NCBI GenBank assembly: GCA_022494885.1
Contig: JAGVSM010003552.1
Location: 62,001 to 126,000 of the forward strand
Origin: Micrasema longulum
Lineage: Eukaryota > Arthropoda > Insecta > Trichoptera > Brachycentridae
Direction of reading: 5' to 3'
Length of the DNA: 64,000 nt
Position 1 is the first letter of the stretch, and each line of letters starts with the position of its first letter. The translations under genes were made by a program, and so were the position numbers. Positions 59,233 to 64,000 of this stretch are shown here, piece by piece. Below the pieces are notes generated by a model, which made no database searches, was not told the DNA's origin, and saw nothing but the letters and a program-made list of their open reading frames with translations.

Positions 59233-60564
59233 GAGTGTCCCAAAATTCACTCAAAATTTGAATTTTACGTAAAAAACAGTTCAGGGTTATTAAAAATGGA
59301 GAACAGCGCATTTTCACATTTAAGCAATATTAAAAAAATAGGTTTTAGTTTCATTACTGCAGAACAGCGCTTATTTAACAATACATATTTAACAGGAGCA
59401 TTTTTAATTACCCACCAAGTCAAAAGACTTTTTGGTTTGACGGCTGCAGTTCGCAATTTTCGTAGAAAAAAACGGTCGGAATAGTGATTTAACTTCATCA
59501 ACTAAGAAGAGATTAATTTTAAAAAGTCAGCAAAAACTATTGATTAATACATTGAATTTGCATTCTGAACAACCTATTCAACACAAAACGTCGAAGCAGT
59601 TCGTAAATGTCGGAACATTAATTTGGCACCATGGTCAAGAATTGGGCATTTCGAGAAGTTCAACATAATCTCACGAAAGATTTGCATCTTCATGCTTACT
59701 CATTGACGCAAGAACTCGAGCCGACTGACCACGCATAGTGAAGAGAGTTCGTTGAATGGATTACGGAGCAACAAGTGGATGCTGATTTTTTTAACTAAAT
59801 CATTTTCGGTGATAAGGCTCATTTTCATCTTGATGGCTCCGTTGATCATCAAAATTGTCACATTTGGGGTTCTCAGAAAATCCACAAGTTGAGAAACAAA
59901 TGATTTTGGGCTGGAGACATCACCGGACCATTCTTCTTCGAAAATGCAGCTGGTCAGGCAATAACAGTTCATGGTGCTCGCTATCGCGACATGATAATCC
60001 AATTTTTTGTGCCTAAAATGTAAAATATGGATGTGGACGACATGTGGTTTCAACAAGACAGTGCCACATGCCATACATCCAGAGAAGCAATTCAATTACT
60101 GGATCACTCACTTCGTGGTCGTGTAATTTCCTGTTTTGGTGATCAGAATTGGCCCCCCAGGTAATGCTGTTTAAGGCCGTTGGACTTTTTTCTTAGTTTA
60201 AGGTTTATGTCAAAAAGCACTCGACCACCCACACCTTGAAGGAGGAAATTGAGTGCTGTACCAACAAAATTTTGCCACATTTATGCAAAACTGTCATGGA
60301 AAATATCGACAAGAGTCCATATGTGCCAGCAAAGCCACGGAGGCCATTCATCTGTTATGCTATTCCATATGGAATATGTATATTTTCGGCATGGGATTTC
60401 TCAGTGAGGAATACATTATAACCAAAGATTTTTACAATGAAATACTTAATAAAAAATACGTACCCCTGTATTGTATGCTTTGTGAATCAATAAAAAATAT
60501 ACAATTTTAAATTTAAAACATGTGTTCTCTATCAAAATTACTTGCGTGAATTTTGGGACACCTC
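59233..60564 (+). mobile_element. IS630/Tc1-mariner-type transposon, nearly full length but decayed
   Basis: TA flanks terminal inverted repeats 'gagtgtcccaaaattcact' and 'tgaattttgggacacctc'. Plus-strand translation, with many stops and frame changes, gives the transposase in order: 'HAYSLTQELEPTDHA', 'FVEWITEQQVDADF', 'FGDKAHFHLDG' (first catalytic Asp), 'ITGPFFFENAAGQAITVHGA', 'DDMWFQQDSATCHTSREAI' (second Asp), 'RGRVISCFGDQNWPP' and 'PLDFFL' (third Asp). Further C-terminal sequence (60236-60421) follows. The family matches the deleted relative at 1864-2834. It is inactive. Confidence 0.88.
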
Positions 60565-60569
60565 TATAT

Positions 60570-61310
60570 TGACAGTTAAAAGTTTCTGTTGGTCAATTTG
60601 TATCAATAATTGGAATGTATAACACGTATATATTTATCTGTTTTATTATAACAATATTAACACATAATATACTATTTTTCTAAATAACTAAGCTTCAATT
60701 TACAGGAGATAGCAAAAAAAGTTAAAAATCAACATGCCATATTACATAGAAGAATAGAGCAGCTATTTCTGTTTTCACTAAAATATTGCTTTCAATGGTA
60801 CATATTTCAAAAAACACTTATTGACCTATCTTTAAATTGAATACCTCGTTCTAAAAGCTCAAATGTCACAAACTAACAGAGTGTTTAAGCTGAATACCAT
60901 GGTCTAACTATGGTTTATATATCTTTTAATGAAATAAAATCATAGATTTACTTTAAGTGCACTGCATAGAACATGAACATTTTATGAATATTATATTTAT
61001 ATTGAAATATTAAATAAAATGTCAGTGATATGTGCTAGATAATATTTGGACCTTAGTGATTTTAGTGCTGAAGATATTATAATAGTATGAATTTTTAAAA
61101 TAAAAACAGCGGTTTTTCAGAAATTTGTACAGTGGATGAACTCTTCATATTTAGATTTGTAAAAATATTCAGTAAACGTTGCTAAAAACATAAATATTTA
61201 ACAGACTATCCTGAACACCTTTTGAACTGTCAAATAATGAGTGATAGTGGCTCTGAATAGTGGTAGAAATGCTATTTAAGGGATGTTTTCTGTTTTTAAA
61301 CAAATTGATG
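60570..61310. other. AT-rich intronic sequence
   Basis: No recognisable feature. Confidence 0.4.
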
Positions 61311-61315
61311 TGGCA

Positions 61316-61664
61316 AATGAGTTCAGTGGTTTTTATATATTTTTTTTATATGTTAATGACTATCAAGCAAAAAAAATAATTTGTTATCAGCGCTATTATT
61401 TTTGTAATTTTGAAATTACACCGCCTGTGTCACAATTCTAGTCTGAGAGTTCTGCTGATTGGTGAGTTGGCTTCCCTTAAACTGGTAAATCTATCAAAAC
61501 ACTTGTTGGTTGATTCTTAAGTACTTGGGACGTAGTTCAGAGCGATTTATTTTTATTAATTTTTTCATACGTTTTTGAGAAACTGCCCTATAATATGCTT
61601 TAATTTTTACCGCATGTAAGAAAAAAATTAATTATATCCAATTTCCCATAGCACTGATCTTCCT
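61316..61664 (+). mobile_element. MITE family F, nearly full length
   Basis: 'gagttcagtggtttttatat' to 'catagcactgatcttcc', with inner blocks 'ctgctgattggtgagttggc' and 'atgctttaatttttaccgca' as in the other copies. Confidence 0.8.
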
Positions 61665-61669
61665 TATTG

Positions 61670-62535
61670 CTGCTTTTACAAAAATATAGTTTTTTTAACA
61701 GTGAATTTGAGGTACTTGCATATGATTTTATTGGAAATATTTGGAAAGAAAGATTGTATGGACTCATAGACAGAATGATAAAATCCAATAATATCGTTTT
61801 GGACATTTGATGTTTTTAGAACTAAGTCTTTAATTACGTTGCAGATCGGATTCTTTTAAAAAATGATTATTTTAATATAATTCTAATAAAGTTATTTTAA
61901 AATGCATTTCAATTCGTTACGACCACCATTCGAAGAGCAGACGTATCTTTTTTTATCAAATTAGAAATCATTAATTGTAAAATTAGCGCAGGACAGATAC
62001 ATATGTTTTCGCTGTAGTTATCGCCAACGTCGGGGGGACTCTGCAAGAAACTAGAAGAAGAGATCACCCTTTTCTTCATAAAATCAGTTTTTATGAATTC
62101 TTATGTATTAATTTTGAGCTTTCTGAATGTTATGTATAGATTTTATTGAAATTATAGTAAATTAATTTTAAGGTCTTAGTTTAACCCGTCTTTCCATCAA
62201 AAACTAATTATACATATATTTTTTGTCAATCAGAAATCATTTTGTTAATCAATATTGAATTTGAAATATTGATAATTTTTACTAATGCCTACATTGAGGA
62301 AGTTTAATATTATATTTGCTCTCTGTTTTACATGTTCGCCAGCCTTTTGTTGAAATTTTTCAAACGAGCCTTTCTGGTCAGCGATCTAATTTATTTTAGA
62401 GAAGTTTTTTTGTAGACGTATCCTAATTCTGTCCATGAAAACATTTTTAAAAGAAATTTGTGATTATGGTAAACTTCCTCATTGTAAATCAACATTTAAA
62501 GCTGTTATGTGTACATAGTTCATACAATTTCTCTA
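61670..62535. other. AT-rich intronic sequence
   Basis: No recognisable feature before the FLYWCH acceptor site. Confidence 0.4.
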
Positions 62536-62539
62536 TTAG

Positions 62540-62844
62540 GTGCGATGTCTCTCGTCGTGGAACAGAGATCTTCTTCGTCGGGCCATCTCCCCGTTAGATA
62601 TCAGTACATCTACAGCAGAAAAGGCCACAAGCAACTTGTGTACATGAACTTTGTGTATACAAAACATTCTACGAGTAACGGGAAGACATCGTGGCGCTGT
62701 GTGCAATACTTCTCCCTGAACCGTTGTCCGGCCACTGTAGAAACAGTTGGTGCTTTGATATATGGAGTAAACCACACCCATAATCATGAACATTGTTTTG
62801 ATAAGATAGTGAAAAATAGTGTTTATGAAATGAACGACAAGTGA
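62540..62844 (+). CDS. mod(mdg4): Alternative last exon B: FLYWCH zinc finger
   Basis: After acceptor 'tctctattag' the exon completes the split codon (G+gt = Gly) and encodes residues 324-424 and a stop. It reads 'RYQYIYSRKGHKQLVYMNFV', 'YTKHSTSNGKTSWRCVQYFS' and 'LNRCPATVETVGALIYGVNH', with 'THNHEH' next. W375, C377, C386 and H404/H406 fit the FLYWCH pattern (F/Y-L-Y-W-x-C ... C ... H-x-H), the zinc finger that typifies the alternative 3' exons of Drosophila mod(mdg4). It makes a 424-residue isoform with the shared BTB exons. It lies 12.6 kb beyond the zinc-ribbon exon. A possible AATAAA signal is at 63650. Confidence 0.85.
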
Positions 62845-62869
62845 TGACCTCGAATTTTATGTTTTAATC

Positions 62870-62925
62870 CACAATATTTGAGTATGTCCAAATGTTTGTG
62901 GACAAATACAGGATTTATCTCCCTA
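62870..62925 (+). repeat. 385-bp repeat family D, short fragment
   Basis: 'caatatttgagtatgtccaa' and 'tgtttgtggacaaatacag' match the hairpin-arm segment of the family, diverged. Confidence 0.5.
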
Positions 62926-62941
62926 TAGAGTTTATCAAAAT

Positions 62942-63360
62942 GTGAAAGTTCTGATTTTATTTTTTTATAGACTATCAATCATCATCATCATCTTTCCCTT
63001 TCCGCCTAATGGTGCATAGGGCACTGCATTGGCACACCAATTGCAGCGTATTTTGATATATTTTGTTACATGAAGATAAGATGATCAGTCTCACGCTTCA
63101 GGTACCAGTCCAGGGACTGTGAAATATTTTAAGTGTAAAATCACCCTTTTAAATAAATATTTCACATCAACCATGTAGGGAATCGGACCTGAGACCTCTT
63201 GCATGGTAGGCAAATTCGCTGACCATTACACCACGAGGCCGACGATAGATTATCAAACTAAGTCAAAAAATTTAAAAAATGTTTTTATGTATCGTATTAT
63301 TAGCACTATTTTTTATGATTTTTAAATTACTCTGCGTGCGACATCACAATTTCAAGACTT
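62942..63360 (+). mobile_element. MITE family F, 3'-truncated and split by a SINE
   Basis: The left piece 'gtgaaagttctgattttatt' to 'actatcaa' and the right piece 'tatcaaactaagtc' to 'gtgcgacatcacaattt' join into the first third of family F. The SINE between them is flanked by a duplicated target. Confidence 0.75.
62979..63245 (-). repeat. tRNA-derived SINE family A, full length, with target duplication
   Basis: Flanked by 'tagactatcaa' (62968-62978) and 'tagattatcaa' (63246-63256). The complement has the head 'gtcggcctcgtggtgtaatg', B-box 'aggtccgattccc', body and 'gatgatgatgat' tail. This is the clearest family A copy for defining the ends (267 bp). Confidence 0.88.
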
Positions 63361-63689
63361 TTGTTTTGATCAAATCGTCGTGATCGTAGAATGACTTATG
63401 TTTGAAAAATGTGACGCTGACTTTCTTTTATATAATCCAGGTTTGAAAAAAATATATATACATAATTAACCCAAGTATCAAAGGAGATACTTTTCTACTT
63501 ATCTAGATAGTGTCAAAAATTTTTTTCTTCAAAAAGTTCTACGATCATGACGAAATGTGTTACTGCTTAGGAAAATGCCATCGTGTGTGATGGAGAAAAT
63601 CCTTTAATTACGCTGTTACTGTGATGAACAGATATTTCGTTGTTTTGTAAATAAAGTTTTAATGGTGTAGGTTTGAAAGCTGTGAAACA

Positions 63690-64000
63690 ACGAAAATACC
63701 CCGGAATAGCAATAACAGATGATTTAAAATAACACAACAAAAACAGTTATTCAATTATCTACTTAATTTAAAAAGCTTTCTCATGTTTTCTCAACACATA
63801 TGCTACTGAAAATACACAAATTTTATATAAGACCAACTCTCAAATACGGGATTCAGATACGTAAATCCTATTTTGTTAAGGACATCAACTTGCTTTGAAA
63901 GAGTCCAAAGACGTCGCAAAGCTGTCGCCGAGCCTGAAAGAGGGCTGACTTGATACAGACATAAAATACTTGATAGTCACCATGGCTGCCCACATTTTGA
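63690..64000 (+). mobile_element. LINE reverse transcriptase fragment, running off the window
   Basis: Translation with stops reads 'KYPGIAITDDLK', then 'YIRPTLKYGIQIR', 'YFVKDINLL' and 'ERVQRR', 'AKLSPSLKEG'. This matches the LINE pattern 'K.LGV.IT.DLK...VRP.LEY..QVW.P...KDI..LERVQRRATK'. Frame changes show decay. It may continue past position 64000. Confidence 0.75.

Larger units (their letters stand above)
48814..62539 (+). other. 13.7-kb intron leading to the FLYWCH exon
   Basis: From donor 48814 to acceptor 'tctctattag' (62538-62539). It spans the zinc-ribbon exon and holds a SINE, an inverted-repeat region, the mariner/hAT nest, three repeat-family pieces, family F MITEs and an IS630-like element. 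Confidence 0.7.

Noticed and set aside
59265..60095. Minus-strand frames in the IS630-like element
   Set aside because: The transposase motifs read on the plus strand; these are antisense shadows.

Overview
The window reads as AT-rich insect nuclear DNA. It has long intron-bearing stretches, no operon-like gene packing, and dense debris of mobile elements: several non-LTR retrotransposon lineages, Tc1/mariner and IS630-like transposons, hAT- and foldback-type nonautonomous elements, and at least three tRNA-derived SINE families. I cannot fix the insect order from sequence alone. No bacterial-type genes, CRISPR arrays, rRNA or intact stand-alone tRNA genes were seen; every tRNA-like stretch is the head of a SINE.

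The one convincing host gene lies on the + strand from 43587 to at least 62844. It is a TTK-type BTB transcription or chromatin factor of the mod(mdg4) kind. Three shared exons (43587-43791, 47219-47364, 48195-48813) encode the BTB domain and an acidic/basic linker with basic nuclear-localisation-like clusters. The third shared exon ends with one base of a split codon. Two alternative last exons both accept that phase: 49584-49948 encodes a piggyBac-transposase-type cysteine-rich zinc ribbon, and 62540-62844 encodes a FLYWCH zinc finger. The predicted isoforms are 444 and 424 residues, with one dimerisation module and two different DNA-binding tails. More alternative exons may lie beyond the window.

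Regions: 1-5050 holds a degenerate SINE, an internally deleted IS630-like transposon and a LINE 3' end. 5690-11800 holds SINE and unclassified repeats, including a long perfect hairpin. 13.7-15.7 kb and 18.7-19.2 kb hold LINE reverse-transcriptase ends, one inserted in a MITE. 20-25.5 kb holds SINEs, a LINE with a poly(A) tail and a satellite-like 385-bp repeat. 27-31 kb holds SINEs and LINE ends. 33-34 kb holds an RTE-like LINE end. 35.3-38.5 kb holds a SINE, a LINE fragment, a 340-bp tandem duplication and a dead Tc1 transposase. 39.5-42 kb holds foldback and MITE sequences.

From 43.5 kb onward most repeats sit inside introns of the BTB gene. These include a mariner split by a hAT element with a perfect 8-bp target duplication and a decayed IS630-like element with clear terminal repeats. 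Another LINE end enters the window edge at 63.7-64.0 kb. The remaining stretches are AT-rich with no recognisable gene.
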